A stretch of 64,000 bases of DNA, taken from contig CM019064.1 of NCBI GenBank assembly GCA_009667805.1, forward strand, positions 270,239,662 to 270,303,661. The letters are read 5' to 3'. Shown here one piece after another: positions 23,954 through 34,059 of this stretch. Position 1 is the stretch's first letter, and each line of letters begins with the position of its first letter. Made by a program: the position numbers and the translations under genes. The notes beneath the pieces were generated by a model, which was not told where the DNA came from, searched no databases, and worked only from the letters and a program-made list of their open reading frames with translations. The stretch is from Leptobrachium leishanense (Eukaryota; Chordata; Amphibia; Anura; Megophryidae).

Positions 23954-24412
23954 TCAGGACGAGATGTACCTGTTAACAAGGGAGGAGATGTAGGCAGGGT
24001 CGCGGTTATGGAGAGCTTTGTAAGTAAGCACCAGTATTTTGAATTGGATTCTATAGGAGACAGGAAGCCAGTGTAGAGATTGACAAAGGGGCAAGGTGCG
24101 AGAGCTGCGGGAGGTAATGCGGATGAGCCTGGCACAGGCATTCATAACAGACTGCAGAGGGAGAATCTGGGATCTCTTAAGGCCAGAGAGAAGGAGGTTA
24201 CAGTAGTCAAGGTGGGTGATAATAAGAGCTTGGATGAGCAGCATTTTAGCAGAGTCCTGATTAAGACAGGAACGGACGTGTGCAATGTTTTTTAGGTGGA
24301 AGTAGCAGGATTTGGTTAGTGACCGAATGTGAGGAGTGAAGGAGAGATCAGTGTCTAGGAGGACACAGAGGCAACGGACCTGTGAGGTAGAAGTAATAGT
24401 GGCACCATTCAC
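23954..24412 (-). pseudogene. L2 reverse transcriptase, C-terminal fragment
   Basis: A 152-residue open frame carrying the C-terminal part of a Jockey-superfamily RT: the SLTKSCYFHLKNI region, the HLDYCNLLL motif and the SLHWLPVSYRI motif. The YADD catalytic segment would lie upstream, in the region disrupted by indels around 24480-24670. It is a remnant with no function of its own. Confidence 0.8.
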
Positions 24413-24652
24413 CTGAAGGGAAATGGGTGCAGGAATGTTGGTTTTAGAGGGAGGGAAGACGAGAAGTTAAGCTTTAGAGAAGTCATCCAGTCAGAGACAG
24501 CCAACAGGCAGGCAGTAACTCAGTCCAGCATGGGAGGAGAGAGTTCTGGAGTGGAAAGGTAGATTTGGGTGTCGTCAGCATAGAGATGATATTGAAATCG
24601 ATAGGAAGAGATGAGGTTCCGAAGAGAGGCGATATAGATTGATATATGTATA

Positions 24653-25419
24653 TAGGTGCAAGATAATGCACCTGGGACTAAAAACCCAAGGGCTGAATAT
24701 AGAATATTTGATACAGTCCTAACCTCAACATCTGAGGAAAGGGATTTAGGGGTTACTATTTCAGAGGATCTAAGGGTAAGTAGTCAATGTAATAGAGCAG
24801 CAGGAAATGCTAGCAGAATGCTTGGTTGTGTAGGGAGAGGTATTAGCAGTAAGAAAAGGGAAGTGCTCATGCCACTGTACAGAGCACTGGTGAGACCTCA
24901 CTTGGAGTACTGTGTGCAGTACTGGAGACCGTATCTCCAGAAGGATATAGACATCTTAGAGAGAGTTCAGAGAAGGGCTACTAAAATGGTGTACGGCTTG
25001 AAGGAGAAAAGTTACCAGGAAAGGCTTAATGATCTTAACATGTACAGCTTGGAAAAAAGACGAGACAGAGGTGATATGATAGAAACATTTAAATACGTAA
25101 AGGGAATCCACAAGGTAGAGGAAGGGAGTATATTTAAAAGGAAACAAAGTAGCAAAACAAGAGGACATAGTCTTAGATTAGAGGGGCAAAGGTTTAAAAG
25201 TAACATCAGGAAGCATTATTTTACTGAGAGGGTGGTGGATACATGGAACAGCCTTCCAGTTGAAGTGGTAGAGGCCAAAACAGTAATTGAATTTAAGCAA
25301 GCATGGGATAGGCATAAGGCTATCCTAAACAAAAGATAAATCCAGGTAAAGTATCCATGTAATTGGGCAGACTAGATGGGCCGAAAGGTTCTTATCTGCC
25401 GACATTTTTCTATGTTTCT
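24653..25419 (+). mobile_element. CR1-type LINE 3' fragment nested in the L2
   Basis: A plus-strand LINE tail inserted into the L2. The 3' end carries GGGCAGACTAGATGGGCC and then TTCTTATCTGCC and TTCTATGTTTCTAT, the usual tail of frog CR1 elements. The L2 resumes immediately after it (ACTAAAAGAGTAGGGGACCC). Confidence 0.85.
24656..25339 (+). pseudogene. CR1 reverse transcriptase, C-terminal 227 residues
   Basis: An open frame covering the thumb and C-terminal region of CR1 [41 protein letters not shown], then FTERVVDTWNSLPVEVVEA to the stop. The catalytic palm is missing because the copy is 5'-truncated. The frame is fully open over this stretch, so the insertion is fairly recent. The first ATG codon is incidental. 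Confidence 0.85.
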
Positions 25420-25939
25420 ATATTACTAAAAGAGTAGGGGACCCAGAACAGAGCCTCGAGGTACCCCAACGGAGAGAGGAGTTGGGGGGAAGAGGCACCA
25501 GCAAAAGAGACACCGAAGGAGCGAAGAGAGAGGTAGGAAGAGAACCAGGAGAGCGCGGAGTCACTGAGGTCGCAGCGTGAGTAGATCCAGCGTGTGGGTG
25601 GTCAACCGTGTCAAATGCAGCGGAAAGAATGAGAAGGTCAAGGAGGGAGAAGTGACCTTTGGTTTTAGTAGCAACTAGATCATTAGTCACCTTGGGCAGA
25701 GCAGTTTCAGGGGAGTGCTGGGAGCGAAAGCTGGACTGATGCGGATCAAGTTAGCAGTGAGATAACCAGTGAGCTGTTTATAGACCAGGCATTCTAAGAT
25801 TTTGGAGGCAATGGGGAGCAGAGAGATGGGATGGTAGTTTGAGAGGGAGGTGGGATCAAGCTATGGCTTCTTTAGGATAGGGTGAACCATGGTAGCATTA
25901 AATCTGGGAGCAGCCAAATCTGTAATTGTCCATAGCTGG

Positions 25940-27350
25940 TCCTCCGCATGGTGCCCTCAATAGATTCGTTACTAAAGTAAACGGATAATCTATAAATTTA
26001 TGTTAGGAAGCTAGCCCTAGAGCACAGAAAAAGGCAGGAGGGCTCTTGTTTGGGATTTCTCGTTGGATATTTGAGCATTTTTTCCACTTTTCTTTCACAG
26101 GTCAGTGATCTTCAGGAATTGGCATTCTGCTTGTCATTTGAAATCCTGCCCACTACTCCATGCCTGTGCTTTGCTTAGACAGCAGTTGAAGCAGACCACA
26201 ACTGCTCGCTCCTGATTTAGAGTGACCCGCTCCCTATGGATGCACACAGCCCTGCCAGTAGACCAAGCTCTACCTAAAAAACAGCACTGCATGCCATGTG
26301 CCTGGAGAACCCATTCCTAGTCATGTACCTTGGGAACCCATTCTTAGTCATGTACCTGGTAACACATTATTTGCCATGTGCCTGGAGAACCCAGTCCTAG
26401 CATACAAATGGAGAAGACATTCCTAGACATACGTATACTTGGATAACCCACATTGTGCCATGTTCTGGTGACTGCCTTCAGCGCAGGGTGTCCAGCACAC
26501 TTCCTGCCTTGCTGGGTGTCCAGCCTGCTTCCTGCCTTGCCAGGGTGTCCACTCTTCTTTGTGACTCACCAGGTGTCCAGTCCAATTCCTGACATGCCAG
26601 TTGTCCAGCCATCTTCGTGTCTTGCTATGTTTTGATTTAGAATAGTTCACTCCACATAGTAGAACCTGCTACTTAAGGGTGTTAACAAGATGTCTCAGGG
26701 CTATTGGATACTTGCTCAAAGGTTGCCCACAGCCTGGCCAGTTGACCAGACTTTACTTGAAAAACCAGCTCTCCTTGCCATGTACATGTACCTGAAGAAC
26801 CCACCCATAGCCAAGCTCCGGTGAGTGCATTAACCAGCTTGCTGTGTGTCTCCTGCCTTGTGGGATGTGCATTCTGGACCACAGTCTTATCCAGCCTGAT
26901 TCCTGCCTGTGCTGTATAATGTTTATGTCCAGATTTTTTTCCTCTGATGCTCAACCTCCATATCCATCTTCCAACTTACTGTCCTTTTATGTTCCTTTCT
27001 TTTGTAAGAAAGAACCCAACTTGTTGCATTAAAGGCCTTGGTTATTATTTAGTGGGTAGTGTCCATGTTTGGAGGCACTAGCCCAGTTATCCTGAGTACA
27101 ACCATATCATCAGTGAAAGAGTTGTCTGACTGAATTTGAAAAGTTCTGATCAGGATGGAAATACATTTTGTAATTGGGCACTGTGGTTCTCAATATTTTA
27201 CATCATGTACACATGGCTGGCTCTTTGCTAGTGCGATGGGCGTGGTGCATGTGGCCTCGTGCTCAAGCAGCCCCATGGTCCATGATGTAAAATGTGCAGG
27301 AGGAATATTGGGGAGGAGCAGATTGAAGGTGTCGCTCATTAGCCGCTGAC
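25940..27350. other. No gene; short degenerate tandem repeats
   Basis: At 26285-26460 a unit of about 38 bp (CATGTGCCTGGAGAACCCA) is repeated four to five times. At 26480-26620 another (GGTGTCCAGCCTGCTTCCTG) is repeated about four times. The block ends with ATTAAAGGCCTTGG near 27030, so it could be the remnant of an LTR, but I found no partner. Open frames here are short. Confidence 0.5.
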
Positions 27351-27351
27351 C

Positions 27352-27895
27352 AGAGAGAGGGATCAGAGAGAGAGTGGAGTCACAGTGAGAGAGGGATTAG
27401 AGAGTGGTGTCACATTGAGAGAGAGGGGTTCAGAGAGAGAGAGAAGGGCCACACAGAGAGTGATCATAGAAATGTGTGAGACAGAGGGGTCACAGAGAGA
27501 GAGAGGGAACACAGTGAGAGAGAGGGGTGAGAGAGAGAGGAATGAGACAGAGGGGTCAGAGAGAGAGGGCTCAGAGAGAGAGTGAGAGAAGGGCCACACT
27601 GAGAGAGGGATCATAGAGAGAGAGATATGTGACAGAGGGTGGTTAGAGAGAGGGGTCACACAGTGAGAGAGCGAGAGAGAGGAGTCACAGTGAGAGAGGG
27701 GGTCGGAGAGAGAAGGGCCATACATAGTGTGATGTGTGACAGAGAAAGGGGAGAGAGAGGGGTCAAACAATAAGAGAGAAGGTGAGAAAGAGAGAGAGAC
27801 TACACAGAAATTAAAGAGTGACGACTAATTCTCACTGCTTATTACTGTGGGGTTTATTGCTGTGGAGCTCTGTGATACACTCATCTGTGAATAGA
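27352..27895. repeat. GA-rich satellite plus one 60-bp minisatellite unit
   Basis: 27352-27805 is a degenerate array of GAGAGAGGGGTCACA-like units. Directly after it (27840-27895) comes one copy of the TTTATTGCTGTGGAGCTCTG unit seen at 10975 and 48830. The antisense frame gives a Ser/Leu/Pro repeat that is not a gene. Confidence 0.85.
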
Positions 27896-28868
27896 TTAAC
27901 CATTGCTTCTCTATGGCACGATTTCACTGCTGCTGAAGTCTGCCGAATTTTTTTGAGAAAGTATTTTACCAGGAAGGATACATTGAGATTTCTCTAGTTT
28001 TCAAGTATGTCCTGGGTGGCTGTTGTGGACAGAAATGTATATATTCGCTTTTATAATATTCAAAGGCTTAGAAGGAGGCCTACAAAAATGCTAATTTGAG
28101 TAGTTTAAATGGTTAATCAAGATTTATGAATCAAATGCATATTATTCTTTAAACGCTATCTTAGCTGATTGTTTTTGTACGCACATGAAGTTTCTTGTCC
28201 TAAAATCAAGAAGAGAACATCTTGGAGGTCATCTTGGAGAATGTTTTGGAACATCTCGGAATGTCCTGTAACCAACGTCCTTAACGACTAAAGACACTAT
28301 TGTTTATTTTCTTTAACTGTTATTAAACAAGGTCTATAATTTCACAATATTATTGACGAATAGAATGTTGGGCAACAGCCTGTTATCGTTACATGCAAAG
28401 TAGCATAAAAAGGCTTGTAAATTGTCGAATAAAGGCAGAGATGTCATTGGCTTGGAAGCCACGTAGACGTATTCATTGTCTGTGTGATTTCTTTATGCGC
28501 AAAGCTATCTGATTTCTCCACCGAATTAGAACAGAATCTGGCATCCGAGGACGGACTCTTTTGTCCATTGCATGGCGAGTATGTACCGTTAGGTGTCTTG
28601 CCCAAGGACACTTACTGGAGAGGTGCTCTTGCCAGGATTCAAACCTTTGTCTCCATGGTCTTCTCGGTTATAGAGCAGTGATGTTACCTCTACTCCACCC
28701 AGCTGGTACTATTGCGATCAACTGCACCATATTTCGCCGTCAATTCGCCAGTATTTTGCGAATTGATAGCTTAGTGAATAGACGAACTGCCACGAAATTA
28801 CACCATACGATGAAATTCACCATTCGGTGCAATTCAGTGTCAAGTTCGGGGCTTATTGAATAACCCCT
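27896..28868. mobile_element. Foldback MITE (family A relative) split by an L2 tail and a solo LTR
   Basis: 27896-27958 (GAATAGATTAACCATTGC) and 28713-28868 (ending ATTGAATAACCCCT) match successive parts of 41678-41872. Between them lies an L2 3' tail (27959-28020 plus 28573-28712), itself split by a solo LTR (28021-28572). This is a three-level nest. Confidence 0.7.
28021..28572 (+). repeat. Solo retroviral LTR related to the provirus LTRs
   Basis: 552 bp starting TGTTGTGGAC and ending CATTGCA, flanked by a perfect TGGC duplication (28017-28020, 28573-28576). Along its length it follows the provirus LTR at 49799: CAAGAAGAGAA, TTGGAACATCT, GAATGTTGGGCAACAGCCTG, GTAGCATAAAA and the AATAAAGGCAGAG signal. 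It is much more diverged than the two provirus LTRs are from each other. It was left by recombination between two LTRs of an older relative. Confidence 0.88.
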
Positions 28869-28869
28869 C

Positions 28870-29670
28870 CTGATTATGTACTCACTCCTACATGACTCAC
28901 CCGACCACATATCCACTCCTAGTTCACTCCAGCCACACACATTCATCAATCTCTATGACACGCATGTTACTCAGAGATTCCCATCACATTCAGTCACTTT
29001 CATTCCTATGAAAAAAATGGTCCCACATTTTACCTTGCAGCTTGCATCTTGCCCTGCAAACACTAGAGTCAGCCCTGCATTTACACCTGCTCTTATACAT
29101 AGCTGGTATCTGAAGAATTCTGCTCTTCCACTTTTTTTTGTTTTGTTCTCTGGTTCTTATTTGAATACTTATGATATTCTTGCACTAAACATACACTTGG
29201 TATTCTATTGTCCTCCATAATCTGTTTTACGTTTGTTTTTTTTATGTTCATTGTACGGTGCATCTGTCATATGCTTGGTGAAACACAATAAATTATATGC
29301 ATTAAGAAAAAGAGGAAAAAGAAAATATATTGTATAAAACTGTTTCATAGAAATCTGTGAAGGTACATAAAAAATAAGAATTCACAAACAAGACGGACCA
29401 CTGGTGAATTTTTCACACAATGTACAGTACAGCTAAATTCTCCAGGTATCACACCTTGTCCTTTGGCTGCAGATTACCCATTCTGGTGTCCACTGGAGAT
29501 CATCTTTGGTCAAGCAAATAATTCTCTGGAAATGTGTTAGTGTGCCCTGAAAATATACCCATCCGAGATAGTGCAAGACTGATACAACAGAGAATAAAAA
29601 TAAAAGAAAGTACAAATGATAATACAAATAAGGGCTACATGTTTCATCAAGATCAGCTTCATCAAGAGTT
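28870..29670. other. No recognisable gene
   Basis: AT-rich DNA with no supported exons. Confidence 0.4.
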
Positions 29671-29671
29671 G

Positions 29672-30225
29672 TTATTATTATTATTATCCTTTATTAATAT
29701 AACACCACAAATTCGGCAGTGCTTTACAAGATCAGCGTACAAGGAGTTGATACATTAGAATACCACACATGGATGATGACCTGATAAAGGGGGACCCTGT
29801 TCCCAAGGGAACTTGCAATCTATGAGATGTACAAGTATTTTGTGAGGTAGGAGCATCCATATCATTAAGTGTCTTTCCCAAGTACACTCGCTGGTTGCGT
29901 CTTCTGAGTGGGATTGCATCGTCTTTCCATGATTATAGATCAGCGACCAGGAGGTTAGGTTGAACCTGCTTCTTGTAAAGTTGAGACTTTCTTCTCCAGC
30001 TGTATTGAAGGGATGTGCTGAATGGTATTTTGACTTGCTTCTCCACGGTCGAAGATGTTACCACTGGACTCCACAGGCAATATTGTGTGGTAGGCGAGCA
30101 TGTACCGTTAGGTGTCTTGCCCAAGGACACTTACTGGAGAGGTACTCTGGCCAGGATCGAACATGAGTCTCCACGGATATAGAGCAGTGATGTTACCTCT
30201 ACTCCGTCCAGCCGGTAAGTTTAAT
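29672..30225 (-). mobile_element. L2-type LINE 3' UTR
   Basis: On the plus strand it begins with an (ATT)n tail (29672-29690) and continues with TTCGGCAGTGCTTTACAAG and TGTTCCCAAGGGAACTTGCAATC. It ends with the GTACCGTTAGGTGTCTTGCC block, which also flanks the solo LTR at 28573. No ORF remains. Confidence 0.75.
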
Positions 30226-30229
30226 TTTG

Positions 30230-32470
30230 ACCCCCGCTATCTTCCAATACATATGAATAAAAGACACCATAATCTTAGACCTCACCTGCTATTTCACTAC
30301 TTCTGCATTCTGCTTTGTCTTTGGCATATTGGAATTGATGATGTGTTCAAGTCCATTCCCAAAAGCTGGTACATTAGTACCTCGATTCTACTTGGTGTGA
30401 GACAGAGGCCATTTCTGAAAAGGGCTAACAACCACTGAACTCCTGGTCATATAATGTATAATAGTTTGAGCAAATATAAAGTACACCATCAGAGGTTAAT
30501 ATTAAATACAATGCATATAAAAGGCTGTTTAAATAAAATGTACACATTCCATCCGCTAAGTTTTCCCATTACAAATGGTGAATAAAAGTGACTCTATGGA
30601 GTCGAGCACGACCCTGCTCAAGCTCCGGGGGAGCTCTCATATGCAGGATCACCATGAAAGGACACTGGGAACTATTTGTCCGATGCATAAAGCCAGAGAT
30701 AATGGCAGATAGCTCCATCATCTGCACCGCAGGATTAGAGGTAAATTTATAAAAAAAATTGGGTGGTTTATTTATTATTTAGATTAGATTATTATTATTT
30801 AAATTTAGATTAGTTTGGAAAACAAACAATTCTATTAAACCAATAAACTCGAAAGTGAGCTCACATTACTTGTGTTTCAAATATTATTATATCCATGGAT
30901 TTGGTGTCCAGAACTCATCTATGTGATATAAGTAGCATTCTTAGCTTTATATATTTTAGTTAACATTAAAAAGAATTACTTGTTCTAAAGAAAATAATTC
31001 ACAATGTAAAATAATGCATTGAGTATTATGTAAACCACATTATGAATATTTAAAGGCAGGTGTGTAAATGCTTCTGTCCTGGCAATACCCATGGCACCAC
31101 AACATCTAGGTAAGCCGGTCCCAGTACACTCATTGGACAGGGTTCTAAAGTCAATAAAGCAATAGATAAAGGGTTGCCACGTGCAGCTTGCACTCAGTTC
31201 TTTTCTGTCCACGATAGTCTAAATAGATGCCTCAAATTTATATTTTTTTAGATTGCCAGGGAATTTTCATTTCATTAGTCCAAAAAAATTCAGAGTCTCT
31301 CAGTGTTTCGTTGAACACAGTGCCCCACCAAGTGCACCTCCCTACTTTGTAATCCCATTATTATTATTTATGTGTCCTAACAGGAAGATTTTTTTTTCTT
31401 TCCCGGTCAAGGTACCTGGCTGTAGTCAAGGGATGAGATAAAGCCTTCATGAAGCTCAGTTAGATCTGTTCATAGCATGACTGTGACTCTTCTATATTTA
31501 TTAATATTGGGTTAAAAACTAGGTACAGAAGATATACATGAAGGAAAAAACAAATACAGAGTGTGAACCCATAAAACATCACATAGAAAGCAGGCCCTAG
31601 TTACTCAGAAGAATAGAAAACAGCTAGCATATCAGGATATTTTCGCCATATGATATGTCTGTAATGCCTGGCATTCCGCAATAGTCACCTGGATTGGTCG
31701 ATGACACAAGCCTTAATAGGGAGAAGGTGAATAGAACTCGGCTAGTCACAGTGAACGTAAAATCCTTTAATGAACTATATGATGTACAATTACATGGAAT
31801 AAAATAAAATAAAAAGAATATAAATCATTACTATACCTACAATGTCTCATTCTGCATTTCCTTGGACTTCACCTGAGATATTAGGTTTATTAAGGTGTCC
31901 AGATCTCTGCTTTTCAAACATTCCACAACTGCAGTATAGTTTGAGTTTCCATGGCATTGCAGGAAGAGGCTAATATGCCTCATTAGCCAACTGAGGAAAC
32001 CTGAAGGACATCGTCCCATTGGCTGAAACACAGTTTGGAGGATTTAAGATTGTTATTTTTAAGTGTGTTTGTTTTATGCAGTATTTTTTAATAAATAGAG
32101 ATCCAAACTCTCATCTGCTGCTGATTCTTCTCTTATCGGGGAACGGCAAAGATTTAATTGAAGTTGTACCTGCACCAAATCAATTTCTGGGCGCATCACC
32201 TTAGGACTTGGGTCAGGTCCTACTTTATGTGAGTGTTCCTAGTTTTATTTTGTTTTATTGCTGTACCTACAGTTTGCACTATGGTCTTTATGTTTGCGTT
32301 GAAGATTCAATGACACCAACGAAGATCCTCTGGGCTGTTGGGTGGCCTACTAATAACCCAAAGGCGAAAAATTCAGAGCCAGATATGGCTCTCGTAAATG
32401 TGCGTGGGAAGATAAGGACATTCTCTTTATTATTGTATTGTGCATATTACACTGTGATGTTTTCTGTTCT
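30230..32470. other. No recognisable gene; one short interspersed repeat
   Basis: The segment at about 30600-30740 (GAAAGGACACTGGGAACTATTTGT) is repeated at about 35060-35185 with similar flanks, so it is an unclassified repeat. The rest is AT-rich DNA. Confidence 0.45.
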
Positions 32471-32478
32471 TTTATTAG

Positions 32479-32547
32479 ACTTTGTTTACACCTGTGATGC
32501 CAAACTTATAAACATTGTTTATGACATCTGCGATACCAACTATCTAG
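32479..32547 (+). other. Possible 69-nt exon, weak evidence
   Basis: A good acceptor (TTTTCTGTTCTTTTATTAG) is followed by 69 nt open in phase 1 and by a consensus TAG|GTAAGA donor. The encoded 23-residue stretch contains TYTCDAK-like and DICDTNYL segments with two cysteines. It is on the opposite strand from the other three candidate exons. Pseudo-exons this short are common by chance, so it is recorded only as a candidate. Confidence 0.2.
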
Positions 32548-32845
32548 GTAAGAGAGCAGCTGGCAGCCAGATAAAGCATAGCAGCCAATTGTAGGAAAAA
32601 GATCCAGAAACCCAGTTTTGAAAATGTTTATCTGGAGAGAACTGTTTACATCCTGGAAATAAGAGTTACAAAACTGGAGTAAGGATAGGATGGTTGGGAC
32701 CAGGGCATTAGGACGGGCAGAGCAGAAGACAATGTGTATGATGGCGGGAGGTAATTAGCTGCAGAGTAGAGGCCACAGGGCTAGATGAGCCTATACCCAA
32801 TGAATTCAAGGAATGTTCGATATGGAATGGGACAGACAGAGGTGT

Positions 32846-33211
32846 AGTTCAGAGTTTTGGATGTAATTGTGAAGAAAAGACTAGATGAAACGGAAAAAAT
32901 CTGCCTAAAATGAATAAATGCATACACAAACTATGGATAGCAACAACATTAAAACGGAGACTATCAGGGTTATTCAAAGAGATCCGAATTGAGAGGTAAC
33001 TGAACAGTACCTTTCCTGGTCATTCGGTTATTCAGAGAGCAGGCAGTTTGAATTTCACTGTTTCTCAATTCGGATCTCTTTGAATAACCCTGATAGTCTC
33101 CGTTTTAATGTTGTTGCTATCCATAGTTTGTGTATGCATTTATTTATTTTAGGCAGATTTTTTCCGTTTCATCTAGTCTTTTCTTCACAATTACATCCAA
33201 AACTCTGAACT
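32846..33211. repeat. 149-bp inverted duplication with 68-bp spacer
   Basis: Arms 32846-32994 and 33063-33211 are inverted copies with one difference in 149 bp that I can see. Each arm contains about 119 bp of flanking DNA plus the first 30 bp of the family A element that starts at 32965. A third CAGGGTTATTC end is thus created in inverse orientation. The near identity says it is recent. Confidence 0.9.
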
Positions 33212-34052
33212 GTAACAGGCACCGATCAGGCACCTTTCCTGGCCATTCGGTTATTTAGAGAGCAGGCAGTTTGCCAAATGGTGGCGACTTGCCTGCACAT
33301 ACGGTGCCTGTTCGGTGCCTGTTCGAATGCAGTGAAATCCCCATGGAGAAGCAATGCTTCGTCTAGTCAGAGAATAAAAACCAGCAGTGAAAAGTTGGCA
33401 AATTGCCCTGCTGTTTGGTGGTTTCATTTGACAGGTTTATTCAGGCGAATCCCATAGGCTTCAGTGCTAAAAATATTCCCGTTTTAATTCAATATCTAAT
33501 AAACAGTAGATAAATAATATTCTGCAGTTAAAAGTCTCTTTATGTCTAGAGTTTTTTAGGATCTTTTAGGCATTTTTTGAGATTTGCTGGCGAAAAAATG
33601 TTTTCGTTTTTTTAAATCGTTTTTTTAATTTTTCTGTAACAGCCCTTTTTATTATTATTCATTGGATCTTATATGTAAATTTCAGATATTTTCGTTGTGT
33701 AGTTTCTTTGCAAACATTCAAGTGTGCTGTTTTTTTTTTTCTTCGATCCATTCGCCTGCGGTGTCTGCTTTTTCCAGCGGCTGCCGTGCACTGTGATTGG
33801 CGACTGCTCGGGTTTCTCCGGCGTGTTCGGCAGGGTTAATCCATAGGTTTTTGTGGGTTTCGGCATGCATTCGCGGGATTTTGTGGCGAGTGTTCGGCGG
33901 GTTTACGGCGGCTTTTCCCTGCACTACGACGGCCCTGTGGTGCTTGCTGAATACACTGCAGGGTCGCCGAAATGGGATCGCCGAATCGCACCGAATTGAA
34001 GGGAACGAAAGGTCACTGAATGTGACTTTTCGATTCTCTTTGAATAACCCTG
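32965..34052. mobile_element. Family A foldback element
   Basis: Bounded by CAGGGTTATTCAAAGAG and CTCTTTGAATAACCCTG with TAT on both sides (32962-32964, 34053-34055). The interior matches the outer parts of 45173-49186, including TTTCTTTGCAAAC and CTTGCTGAATACAC. Its left part is rearranged by the inverted duplication. The minus-strand open frame here is not supported as a gene. Confidence 0.8.
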
Positions 34053-34059
34053 TATGTAA

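Larger units (their letters stand above)
23520..25935 (-). mobile_element. L2-type LINE, 5'-truncated, interrupted by a CR1 copy
   Basis: On the minus strand a LINE reads from about 25935 to 23520. RT fragments lie at 25690-25418 ([11 protein letters not shown]) and at 24412-23954 (QVRCLCVLLDTDLSF, LDYCNLLLSGL, LHWLPVSYRIQFKILVLTYKAL). A 3' UTR with a TTTATAAAGCGCTAG box near 23540 follows. It is broken by several frameshifts and by the CR1 insertion at about 24653-25419. The same family, much younger, is at 58662-60033. Confidence 0.85.

Noticed and set aside
27363..27770. 135-residue Ser/Leu/Pro-rich minus-strand frame
   Set aside because: Antisense of the GA-rich satellite.
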